This document shows positions 42,430 through 50,180 of a DNA stretch of 64,000 bases, in pieces (the stretch's first letter is position 1; every line of letters begins with the position of its first letter). The stretch spans positions 62,001 to 126,000 of the forward strand of contig CAYZJI010000004.1 in NCBI GenBank assembly GCA_964479045.1, written 5' to 3'. A model generated the notes under the pieces. That model ran no database searches and was not told the DNA's origin. It worked only from the letters and a program-made list of their open reading frames with translations. The stretch comes from 2-02-FULL-47-50 sp964479045. GTDB lineage: Bacteria; Pseudomonadota; Gammaproteobacteria; Eutrophobiales; Eutrophobiaceae. The translations under genes were made by a program, and so were the position numbers.

Positions 42430-43124
42430 GTCTCACGGTGTCTGCCAGTGGCCAGATCCCGCTGGCGCTGGCGCTCAAAGAACGTCCCGGATTTGATCTT
42501 TATGTTACCGGTGATAACACCGAAGCCATACACCGTATTCAACACCTCGTTCGTGGCTCCTTGTATGTCTGGGCACAAACCGGTTCAGGTATCACTCATC
42601 TCTTGCAGGCGGCCTGCATGCAGGCCAGCGAGCTGGGCAAACAGGTGGCCTATATTCCGCTAAAGGAACATCACACACTGAACCCGCAGTTGCTGGAAAA
42701 TCTGGATGTCATGGATATGGTCTGCATCGATGATATTGATCTCATCGCAGGCAGAATGCACTGGGAACAACCCATACTGCATTTGTATAACCGCATGCGC
42801 GACAAAGGCAGTGCCCTTTTGATCGGCGCACATGCAAGTCCGCAATCACTTGAGTTTCAGCTTGCTGATCTGAAATCACGCATGGGCTGGGATCTGGTCT
42901 ATCATCTCAAACCGCTTGTTGATAAGGACAAAATCAGCGTGCTGCAGAAACGGGCAGCTGCCCGTGCATTTGAACTGCCGGATGAAGTGGCGGATTATCT
43001 TGTGAAACGCGTGCCTCGCGATTTGTCCAGTTTGATTGGCCTGCTTGATGAGCTTGAGAAAGCCACACTGGCCGAGCAGAGAAAACTGACGATTCCGTTC
43101 GTCAAGTTGGTGATTAAAGATTAG
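42426..43124 (+). CDS. hda: DnaA-related regulatory inactivator Hda
   Basis: A 232-residue AAA+ protein homologous to DnaA domain III. With the beta clamp it stimulates ATP hydrolysis by DnaA and so prevents re-initiation. An N-terminal clamp-binding motif (QIPLALALKERPGFDLYV) is followed by the degenerate P-loop region WAQTGSGITHLLQA, Walker B VCIDDIDLIAG and the box VII / sensor regions (RAAARAFELPDEV, KRVPRDLSSLIGLLDELE). The ATG at 42426 overlaps the permease stop. The last codons lie in a heptanucleotide repeat shared with the convergent wrbA. Confidence 0.95.
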   Translation: MSLTVSASGQIPLALALKERPGFDLYVTGDNTEAIHRIQHLVRGSLYVWAQTGSGITHLLQAACMQASELGKQVAYIPLKEHHTLNPQLLENLDVMDMVCIDDIDLIAGRMHWEQPILHLYNRMRDKGSALLIGAHASPQSLEFQLADLKSRMGWDLVYHLKPLVDKDKISVLQKRAAARAFELPDEVADYLVKRVPRDLSSLIGLLDELEKATLAEQRKLTIPFVKLVIKD

Positions 43125-43137
43125 TGATTGGTGATTG
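43110..43137. repeat. Four heptanucleotide tandem repeats at the hda/wrbA junction
   Basis: GTGATTA, AAGATTA, GTGATTG, GTGATTG in direct succession. The array contains the stop codons of both hda (43122-43124) and, on the other strand, wrbA (43114-43116), so the last residues of both proteins are encoded by repeat units. The same unit in inverse orientation (CAATCAC) recurs upstream of rlmD at 61345-61365. Confidence 0.8.
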
Positions 43138-43722
43138 GAGCAGTTTGGCCGTCTCTGCCAGACGTTTTCCGAGTGCGATACAAATCTGTTTTTCTTCAGA
43201 TGTAATGTCCTTGTCGGCATTTGGGCCGGCAGTATGACTCGGGCCGTAAGGTGTGCCGCCTGATGTAGTGCTGATCAATTCCGGCACACTGTAGGGTACG
43301 CCCACAATCAGCATGCCATGATGCAAGAGCGGCAACATCATTGAGAGTAACGTGGTTTCCTGTCCGCCGTGCAAACTGGCGGTGGAAGTAAATACTGCTG
43401 CCGGTTTGCCAATTAATTTGCCCGTGGCCCAGAGGTCGCTCGTCCCATCCAGAAAATATTTTAAAGGCGCAGCCATATTACCAAAGCGGGTGGGGCTCCC
43501 GAGCGCGAGACCAGCGCATTCGATCAGGTCCTGACTGGTGGCATAAGGCGGGCCGGACTCAGGTATCGAATCCGATGTGCTTTCACATACTGTGGAGACC
43601 GGCGGCACCGTGCGTAAACGCGCCGAACAACCGTTCACCGATTCGATCCCGTGACTGATGTGTTGTGCCATCTTCGCCACATTGCCATAACGGCTGTAAT
43701 ACAGAACCAGTATCTCAGTCAT
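43114..43722 (-). CDS. wrbA: WrbA-type NAD(P)H:quinone oxidoreductase
   Basis: A 202-residue flavodoxin-fold enzyme that reduces quinones by two electrons with FMN. The FMN phosphate loop is YYSRYGNVAKMA, GSPTRFGNMAAPLKYFLD is the WrbA hallmark, and STASLHGGQETTLLSM and the Gly-rich loop SGGTPYGPSH (usually GGSPYG) follow. It is convergent with hda and overlaps it by 11 bases. Confidence 0.95.
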   Translation of the reverse strand: MTEILVLYYSRYGNVAKMAQHISHGIESVNGCSARLRTVPPVSTVCESTSDSIPESGPPYATSQDLIECAGLALGSPTRFGNMAAPLKYFLDGTSDLWATGKLIGKPAAVFTSTASLHGGQETTLLSMMLPLLHHGMLIVGVPYSVPELISTTSGGTPYGPSHTAGPNADKDITSEEKQICIALGKRLAETAKLLQSPITNL

Positions 43723-43769
43723 GTCATTATCCTGTTTACGAGAGACACTTCACGCATCTCTCTTCACGT

Positions 43770-44123
43770 TTATAGTATCTCCAGTACGTTTTCCGGAGGT
43801 CGGCCGATGGCCGCCTTGCCATTTGCCAGTACGATCGGCCGTTCGATCAGAACGGGATGTTCCACCATTGCAGCGATCAATTCATCCCGGGTCAGTCTGG
43901 GGTTGTCGAGCTTCGCTGTTTTATAGGCCTCCTCGTTATTCCGCATCAGTTCGCGCGGCTCGAGCTTCAGCAGCTTGAGGATATTTTTTAACGTTGATTT
44001 GGCAGGCGGTGTTTTCAGGTATTCGATGATTTCAGGTTCTATTCCCCGGCCGCGCAGCAGCTCAAGTGTCTGCCGGGACTTTGAACATTTTGGATTGTGG
44101 TATATGGTAACTTTCATAGTCAT
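43770..44123 (-). CDS. arsC: ArsC-family arsenate reductase (glutaredoxin type)
   Basis: A 117-residue thioredoxin-fold protein. The redox Cys is in YHNPKCSKSRQTLELL, and the three Arg residues that hold arsenate in R773 ArsC are in place (LMRNNE, LIERPIV, IGRPPE). It would reduce arsenate using glutathione and glutaredoxin. No arsR or arsB is nearby, and many stand-alone ArsC/YfgD proteins have other roles, so the arsenic function is tentative. The start MTMKV is chosen because the upstream extension has no family likeness. Confidence 0.88.
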   Translation of the reverse strand: MTMKVTIYHNPKCSKSRQTLELLRGRGIEPEIIEYLKTPPAKSTLKNILKLLKLEPRELMRNNEEAYKTAKLDNPRLTRDELIAAMVEHPVLIERPIVLANGKAAIGRPPENVLEIL

Positions 44124-44203
44124 GCCCTGAAGCAGCGTTGCCGCCCATTGTAACCAGTCTTGGAACCGGGAGTGAAGCGCTGCCAACCCAGAAGGTAAAA
44201 ACG

Positions 44204-45493
44204 ATGACGGGACAGCAACCAGTGCCGGTATTTGTGCAAGGTGCACTCAAGGTACGTCATACCTGTCTGTGGTTGTATTACTTTGTTCGCTTTGTCCTGC
44301 GCCAGTTTGGAAGCCGTCGTGGTCCGCAGACCGCCGCTGCACTGGCCTATACCACGCTGCTTTCGATCGTGCCGCTGGTCGGCGTCATGTTCAGTTTCTT
44401 CGGTAACCTGCCGGTGTTCAAGGACATCAGCGACGTTGTCCAGGAATTTGTATTTGGCAATTTTGTTCCGGCGTTTGGAGAAACCGTTCGTGAACACCTG
44501 ATCGGTTTTTCCCTGAAGGCCTCACATCTTACCGCGACCGGTATCGTGATCCTGATGGTAATTGCCCTGTTGATGTTGTCCACGATTGAAAGTGCGCTGA
44601 ATCATATCTGGAATGTGTCCGTACGCCGCAGCCGTGTCGGCCGTTTTCTGGTGTATTGGGCCATCCTGACCCTTGGGCCAATTCTGCTTGGCATCAGCCT
44701 GTATGCCACCTCGTATGTACTGGCCTTGCCGGTGGTGAGCAGTGTCGATGCCTCGCTGATGCTCCGGACCCGCATCCTGTCGGTCCTGCCATTCTTCACC
44801 ACCAGTATTGCCTTTACATTGATGTACGTCCTGGTGCCGAATTGCCACGTAAGTCATCGGGATGCGGCAATTGGCGGTCTGACCGCAGCATTGTTTTTTG
44901 AAATTGCAAAATATATGTTCGGTGTTTATGTCAAATCCGTGCCTACGTATGAAATGATCTACGGGGCCATCGCAGTGATTCCCCTGTTCCTCGTCTGGAT
45001 ATATCTTTCCTGTGTGATCGTATTGCTGGGCGCACAAATTGCCTATTGTCTCTCCGTATTCCGTCTGGAACATGTCGCCGGCCAGTATGATAAATCCCGC
45101 TGGGACTTTTTTGATGTGTATCGGGTGCTTGCAGAATTATGGGAAGCCCAGAAAACCGGGCAAAGTCTGACTGCGACACAAATCAAGCGGCGCGGTCTGC
45201 GCATCCCGCACACCCTGCTGAATGAAATTCTGGAAATCCTTGCCCGTGCACGCTGGATAGAGCGTGTACCGGGTGGCAGGCTGATGTTAAGCCGGGACCT
45301 GCATGAAGTGACCTTGCTGGATCTGCATCATCTTCTGCCCTGTAAATTTCCGGAGAAGCCCGGAGACGGATCGGATATCTGGCAACAAACACTTGCGGAA
45401 GCCCTCGGAAAATACGAACAGGGTCTGCAGGAGAGCCTCGCTGTGCCGTTGGGTGAACTGTTCAGAAAAACGACTACTGCACCTTCAGATTGA
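44204..45493 (+). CDS. YihY/UPF0761-family inner membrane protein
   Basis: A 429-residue membrane protein with about six helices. QTAAALAYTTLLSIVPLVGVMFSFF, MLSTIESALNHIWNV and YEMIYGAIAVIPLFLVWIYLSCVIVLLGAQIAY are family signatures. Older annotations call it ribonuclease BN, now considered wrong. The C-terminal 120 residues look like a winged-helix cytoplasmic domain (TATQIKRRGLRIPHTLLNEILEIL). The ATG at 44204 has AGAAGG eight bases before it. It is divergent from arsC and converges on the PilZ-like gene with a 20-base overlap. Confidence 0.92.
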   Translation: MTGQQPVPVFVQGALKVRHTCLWLYYFVRFVLRQFGSRRGPQTAAALAYTTLLSIVPLVGVMFSFFGNLPVFKDISDVVQEFVFGNFVPAFGETVREHLIGFSLKASHLTATGIVILMVIALLMLSTIESALNHIWNVSVRRSRVGRFLVYWAILTLGPILLGISLYATSYVLALPVVSSVDASLMLRTRILSVLPFFTTSIAFTLMYVLVPNCHVSHRDAAIGGLTAALFFEIAKYMFGVYVKSVPTYEMIYGAIAVIPLFLVWIYLSCVIVLLGAQIAYCLSVFRLEHVAGQYDKSRWDFFDVYRVLAELWEAQKTGQSLTATQIKRRGLRIPHTLLNEILEILARARWIERVPGGRLMLSRDLHEVTLLDLHHLLPCKFPEKPGDGSDIWQQTLAEALGKYEQGLQESLAVPLGELFRKTTTAPSD

Positions 45494-47057
45494 ACTGTTC
45501 AAAACAGGTCGTGGATTCAATCATATTGGAGACAGCTGCCTTGAACAGGCGACCATTGAAACTGATTTCAAGCTCACGATCGGGCAGATACAACCCCTTG
45601 TTGGTAATCACGGAGAAATCCTTTTGTTTTGACGGATTCCCGGTGAGGATGGCGCGGCGGAATTCACGTTCAGAATGATTTCCATGGCTGGCACGTATTG
45701 CTGCAGAAACGACGGGCAGGTTAATGATCTGTATACCTGCCTTGTAGATTTTGCCCTGGCGCACCAGCAACCAACGCAGTATTCCGGCGCGGAAAGTATC
45801 CAGTGAAGTACTGTTCTCATCCAGCTTCATAGCAACAATATCACCTACGCGTACGCCGCTGCGTGGTTTGTCATCACGTGTTACGGCAATACCACCGCCG
45901 CTGGTGTCCACCAGACTCCAGGGTTCCGCGCGATGACTTGAGGTAATGCTGGTCGTCGTGATCGCGGCTTCCTCTGTATTCTCATCATGATCTGTCACCG
46001 GACGTGTGAAATCCTTTTCTCCATTGAGGAAATAATAAGTGGTGTTGATGCCATGCATCAGTTGTATCTGGCCGGTTTTGGGTTTGCGCGGAAAATAACG
46101 CTTCGGCGGCAGGCCCCACGCTTTCTCGATAATGCGGAGCAGAAAGTCAGCATAATAGGATGAAAACTGCAACCCGGCCTCCTTGCGTTTCGCTTCAGAA
46201 GCGTTGATGTACTGGCGGATCATTCCAAGCAGTTTGTTGGTGTCCAGCAGGCGATAATGAACATTCGCATTTTCCAGGTTGAATTTTGCATACGGCAGCG
46301 GGCTGTTGTCACTGTTCAGGTTCAGTACGAAATAGCCGGAAGGATCAGCCACAGGTTTGAAGGGTGTGAGTTCGACCATCTCCGTCCAGTCACCCAGTTG
46401 CTCATGAATTTCCCATACTGCGCCAAAGGGCAGATGGTTGGGATCAGACAGCGCTATCAGTGCAATGCGTTTATAACGCTGTTCGATGGTCCCGGAGGTT
46501 TGCCGCGCCGTTGCAACAGGCTTTACCGGTGTCTTGTGCTGGTTGATGTTTTCAGCGAACTGATAAAGAAAGTGGATCTCCTGCCACACTTTGGCCGGAG
46601 TCGGCGCATATTCCAGAAAACTGTAGATGAGCGCATGAGAAAGATAAGTGAGCGACATCAGGATTTCCTGCAGGGGAAACTTGCTTTGTCCCCACAGGCT
46701 TTTATGACTCAATACATCATCCACCGAAAGACGGCTGGCGCGGGCCAGTTGTACAGAAAGCAGTTTCATCCCGGCCAACTGGCTTTGCATGGCTTCCATG
46801 GTTTGCAGGGTGTGCTGGGCCCCGCTGCGAATCTGGGTGTCCAGATAATATTTGTAGGGCCGGTGGAAGAGGGTAACGAGTTCCATGCGCTGGTTACCCT
46901 TCATCGGCACGGCATTCAGTGCCTGCAGGGCTTGGGTCAGTGCCTGTATTGTGTTTGGAAAATCGATATAGGGTAACGCATCCAACCACTCTTCAATATA
47001 AATTGGACGCGTTTCTATATCCTTCCCGCGCATGGGCAGTTGGATTAGTGTGGCCAT
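45474..47057 (-). CDS. Large PilZ-like domain protein, possible cyclic-di-GMP effector
   Basis: A 527-residue soluble protein. The first 330 residues are mostly helical without a recognised domain. Toward the C-terminus (about 370-490) there is HRAEPWSLVDTSGGGIAVTR followed by beta-rich VRVGDIVAMK and GILRWLLVRQGKIYKAGIQIINL. This resembles the PilZ pattern (an Arg-containing stretch and D/NxSxxG), but the RxxxR part is not clear. If it binds cyclic-di-GMP, it could link signalling to the pili of this organism; that is inference. The ATG at 47057 is preferred over a TTG nine codons upstream. Confidence 0.65.
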   Translation of the reverse strand: MATLIQLPMRGKDIETRPIYIEEWLDALPYIDFPNTIQALTQALQALNAVPMKGNQRMELVTLFHRPYKYYLDTQIRSGAQHTLQTMEAMQSQLAGMKLLSVQLARASRLSVDDVLSHKSLWGQSKFPLQEILMSLTYLSHALIYSFLEYAPTPAKVWQEIHFLYQFAENINQHKTPVKPVATARQTSGTIEQRYKRIALIALSDPNHLPFGAVWEIHEQLGDWTEMVELTPFKPVADPSGYFVLNLNSDNSPLPYAKFNLENANVHYRLLDTNKLLGMIRQYINASEAKRKEAGLQFSSYYADFLLRIIEKAWGLPPKRYFPRKPKTGQIQLMHGINTTYYFLNGEKDFTRPVTDHDENTEEAAITTTSITSSHRAEPWSLVDTSGGGIAVTRDDKPRSGVRVGDIVAMKLDENSTSLDTFRAGILRWLLVRQGKIYKAGIQIINLPVVSAAIRASHGNHSEREFRRAILTGNPSKQKDFSVITNKGLYLPDRELEISFNGRLFKAAVSNMIESTTCFEQFNLKVQ

Positions 47058-47292
47058 CGGGTTTTTGGGAGCCCCCACCCCCAAAATTTACGGCAGTATC
47101 AAATTGTTACCTGATGGCGACAGTATAGTCACCGTCTGCAAACTGAACAAACAAAATTTCGCCTGTTTCTGTCCCGTTCTGGAATCTGTTTAAACTGCGG
47201 TTTCAATTTCATAAGACACGGATCCAGTGTCAAGCCGTCATTATCAATTAATTCTTTGAATCTCCGGATTAATACGCTTAACTAGAAAGGGT

Positions 47293-47562
47293 ATGAAAAA
47301 AACCATCCATTGTTTCGTCTCTGGCCGCGTGCAAGGCGTCTGCTTCCGCATGTATACCCAGAAAGAAGCTGCGGCACTTGGTCTCACCGGCTGGGTCCGT
47401 AACCTGCCCGATGGGCGTGTCGAAGTCATGGCCAGCGGCGAAGAAGAGCAGCTCAATCAATTACAGGAATGGTTGAAGCAGGGACCGGAGATGGCGAAGG
47501 TGACGAAGATTGATTTGAAAAATACTGAGTATCAAGATTTTGATGTTTTTTCGATTAAATAA
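47293..47562 (+). CDS. acyP: Acylphosphatase
   Basis: An 89-residue ferredoxin-like alpha/beta protein that hydrolyses acyl phosphates. The catalytic Arg is in SGRVQGVCFRMY and the catalytic Asn in WVRNLPDGRVEV, both invariant in the family; AEGEEEQ-like ASGEEEQLNQLQEWLKQGP follows. The ribosome-binding site AAAGGG is five bases before the ATG. Length is normal for the family. Confidence 0.96.
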   Translation: MKKTIHCFVSGRVQGVCFRMYTQKEAAALGLTGWVRNLPDGRVEVMASGEEEQLNQLQEWLKQGPEMAKVTKIDLKNTEYQDFDVFSIK

Positions 47563-47576
47563 TTTAGCGATTTAAT

Positions 47577-48350
47577 ATGACGCGAAAAAATTGGTCTAGG
47601 GATGAATTAATAATGGCATTTAATCTGTATTGCAAGATCCCATTTGGGAAAATTCATATACATAATCCAGATATAAAATTTTTGGCAAAAGTATTAGGAC
47701 GTACACCATCAGCGGTATCGTGGAAGCTCGCGAACTTTGCACGGCTTGACCCCGCATTAAAGAAAAGATCGATATCTGGTGCAGCACATGGAGGCAAGGG
47801 TGAAATAGCAGTTTGGAAGGAGTTTAATAATGATTGGGGAAAGCTCAGCTATGAAAGTGAAAAGCTTTTAGCTCAAATGGCAGGAAAGAAAATTGAAGAC
47901 ATTGCAGACATAACAAAAGATAAACTACCACAGCAGGGCAAAGAAAGGGAGGCGATTGTCCGCGTGAGAATTAATCAGAATTTCTTTAGGTCGGCAGTGT
48001 TATCAGCGTATGACTCAAAATGCTGCATAACAGAATTGGCAATTCCTTCTCTTCTCAACGCAAGCCATATTAAACCTTGGGCCAAGGATATTATGAACAG
48101 GGTTAACCCACGAAATGGTCTTTGCCTTAATGTTTTCCATGATCGTGCTTTTGATCGCGGACTATTAACTATCTTGCCCGATTACAGTATAAAACTTTCA
48201 AAATATTTACGTGAATATAGCTTGGATAAGGCTGTAAAGGAATATCTGGTTAATTACAATGGACAGAAAATAAAATTACCAAATAGATTTTTACCCGATC
48301 CATCCTTTCTTGAATACCACAACAAAAATATATTTGAAAAATTATTCTAA
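47577..48350 (+). CDS. HNH endonuclease (HNH_2 type), AT-rich insert
   Basis: A 257-residue protein. The N-terminal 60 residues look like a DNA-binding or recognition region (WSRDELIMAFNLYCKIPFG and VLGRTPSAVSWKLANFARLDP). The C-terminal nuclease has the HNH_2 pattern: CCITELAIPSLLNASHIKPW (first His), NPRNGLCLNVFHDRAFDRGLL (Asn and His). Base composition is clearly more AT-rich than all neighbours, with many ATA/TTA codons, pointing to acquisition. No methyltransferase is adjacent, so it is an orphan: either a solitary defence nuclease or part of a restriction type that cuts modified DNA. Confidence 0.85.
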   Translation: MTRKNWSRDELIMAFNLYCKIPFGKIHIHNPDIKFLAKVLGRTPSAVSWKLANFARLDPALKKRSISGAAHGGKGEIAVWKEFNNDWGKLSYESEKLLAQMAGKKIEDIADITKDKLPQQGKEREAIVRVRINQNFFRSAVLSAYDSKCCITELAIPSLLNASHIKPWAKDIMNRVNPRNGLCLNVFHDRAFDRGLLTILPDYSIKLSKYLREYSLDKAVKEYLVNYNGQKIKLPNRFLPDPSFLEYHNKNIFEKLF

Positions 48351-48354
48351 AATC

Positions 48355-48993
48355 TCATAAATTCTTTAACTTCTGCTGCGCCAGATAGCTGTTCATGATG
48401 TTGCGGTAATTGGGAATGTGGTTGGAGAGAATATTCCCCAAGCCTTCAATATCATTACGCCAGTCGCGGTGCAGCTCGCAAGCCACGCTGAACCAGTTCA
48501 TGATCTGTGCGCCGGCCTGGGTCATGCGCATTAATGCGGCATCGCGCACATCTTTGTTGAATGTGCCGGAAGCGTCAGCCACGACAAACACATCATAACC
48601 TTCTTCAATCGCTGAGAGTGTGGGGAAAGCTACGCACACATCCGTAACCACGCCAGCAATGATGAGTTGTTTCCGTCCGGTAGCCCTGATGGCTTTGACA
48701 AAATCGTCATTGTCCCAGGCATTGATTTGTCCGGGGCGGGCGATGAGCGGTGCTTTGGGTAATATTTCTTTCAGCTCCGGCACGATGGGGCCATTGGGGC
48801 CTTCATCAAAACTGGTCGTGAGGATGGTGGGCAGGTTGAAAAATCTGGCAACCGTGGCCAGTGCCAGCACATTGTTCTTGAATTCATTCGGTGAATAATC
48901 CTGCACCAATGTAATCAGGCCGGTCTGGTGATCCACCAGCAACACCACGGCTTCATTCTTGTCGAGCTTTTTATATTTGAAATTGGGGGCCAT
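48355..48993 (-). CDS. Isochorismatase-like cysteine hydrolase (YcaC type)
   Basis: A 212-residue cysteine hydrolase. The triad residues are Asp in VVLLVDHQTGL, Lys in the middle region, and Cys in VVTDVCVAFPTLSAIEEGYDV. It resembles YcaC, an octameric amidase-like protein of unknown substrate. The start MAPNFKYKKLD is fixed by AAGGAG seven bases upstream; seven earlier codons are in frame but lack a ribosome-binding site. Convergent with the HNH gene. Confidence 0.9.
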   Translation of the reverse strand: MAPNFKYKKLDKNEAVVLLVDHQTGLITLVQDYSPNEFKNNVLALATVARFFNLPTILTTSFDEGPNGPIVPELKEILPKAPLIARPGQINAWDNDDFVKAIRATGRKQLIIAGVVTDVCVAFPTLSAIEEGYDVFVVADASGTFNKDVRDAALMRMTQAGAQIMNWFSVACELHRDWRNDIEGLGNILSNHIPNYRNIMNSYLAQQKLKNL

Positions 48994-49138
48994 GTGAATC
49001 TCCTTGCAGGTCAATTCAAGATATAGGCTATTTGAAGGTAATAAGCAACGATTGGGTTTAATTAAATCTATGGACTAAATATTACAGGCTATACTCATTT
49101 GTAAAAATCCTTGCTAATAAAGGGATCTGAAAATAACC

Positions 49139-50170
49139 ATGAAAACCCCGGATTACGGATCGCCCGGAAAAACCCGTTCAAGCGAAAGTCACCCGCTGCA
49201 AATTATTATTATTCTGGTAGCAGTGCTGATTGGGCTTACGCTGATCACTCAATATAAAACTCTTGTGCCCAAAGCGAAGGGGCTATATGGGAATTATCGG
49301 GAACAGGCCAGGATTGAATCCGAAAAACAGGAAATAGCTGAGCGTGAAGCATTGAGAATCGAGCGGGAAAATCTTGAGCGCAAAAAACAATATGCTGCAA
49401 AAAAGAGAAATAAATCAAAAGAACAAATTGTTCGGCGTGAAGCTGTAAAGCAGGATTCCGGTATTCCGGTTCAGGTGGAAATTCCCCCCATTACTGAGAG
49501 AGTTCCAATACAACCCGGAGAAGTGACACTCTCAATCCGGGAGTATGGTTTTTTGCCGGTAGAATCTGTGGGTCCGGGTATGCATAAGGGCTACCAGCAT
49601 CAGTTGCAGAAAAAAGCCCTCGCAGAGATTAAAAAAGAACCCGCGTATAAAGGTTATGCCCGGTGGTATGGTTTTATGGAACTTGGCAGCCAGGAAGTCA
49701 GCCGCTTGTATTTTGTTCTGGATTTGCAGAAGAATGAAACGTTCGTGTTGTATTTCGATGCCAACAAAAATCTTGATCTGTCAGACGACGGTGTGCCATT
49801 AAAGCATACAGGTTCAGGTGACGGAGGGTTTGACGGATTTGCAACCAATATAGTGATTCCATGGAAATCGATCATCAAGGACTTCCCGTATGTGACCGAT
49901 TTCAAGATATGGTTTTTTATGAATGAGGGGGGCTGGACAAGTGGGCAGAAAGCATCACATTACAGCCGCACGCAACTCGAACAGATGTTGCTTATCGGGG
50001 GAAAGGAATATCGGGCGGTGATAGTGGATACCGGTGAAAACGATGCTGATCTGACCAATGACGGGATCATTATTGATGCAAACCGCAATGGCGATTTTGA
50101 TCCGGGTGAGCGGCCTGCTACTGAATATGTGCTGGATGGCAAGACGTATAAATTCAAAATAGTCTGGTGA
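49139..50170 (+). CDS. Membrane-anchored protein of unknown function with coiled coil and calcium-loop-like motifs
   Basis: A 343-residue protein I do not recognise. One transmembrane helix (LQIIIILVAVLIGLTLI, about 21-37) follows a short polar N-terminus. A charged coiled coil (about 50-110, Glu/Lys/Arg-rich) comes next, then a globular domain containing two loops like calcium-binding EF-hand or dockerin loops: FDANKNLDLSDDG near residue 203 and DANRNGDFDPGE near 320, plus DADLTNDG just before. The topology suggests the large domain is periplasmic. It is separated from convergent proS by ten bases. Confidence 0.6.
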   Translation: MKTPDYGSPGKTRSSESHPLQIIIILVAVLIGLTLITQYKTLVPKAKGLYGNYREQARIESEKQEIAEREALRIERENLERKKQYAAKKRNKSKEQIVRREAVKQDSGIPVQVEIPPITERVPIQPGEVTLSIREYGFLPVESVGPGMHKGYQHQLQKKALAEIKKEPAYKGYARWYGFMELGSQEVSRLYFVLDLQKNETFVLYFDANKNLDLSDDGVPLKHTGSGDGGFDGFATNIVIPWKSIIKDFPYVTDFKIWFFMNEGGWTSGQKASHYSRTQLEQMLLIGGKEYRAVIVDTGENDADLTNDGIIIDANRNGDFDPGERPATEYVLDGKTYKFKIVW

Positions 50171-50180
50171 AGCCCCGGAC

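Noticed and set aside
43770..44123. An arsenic resistance operon
   Set aside because: Only an ArsC-like gene is present, without arsR, arsB or acr3 nearby.
44138..45493. Ribonuclease BN annotation for the YihY-type gene
   Set aside because: That name came from an early mix-up; RNase BN is the elaC product, and this is a membrane protein.
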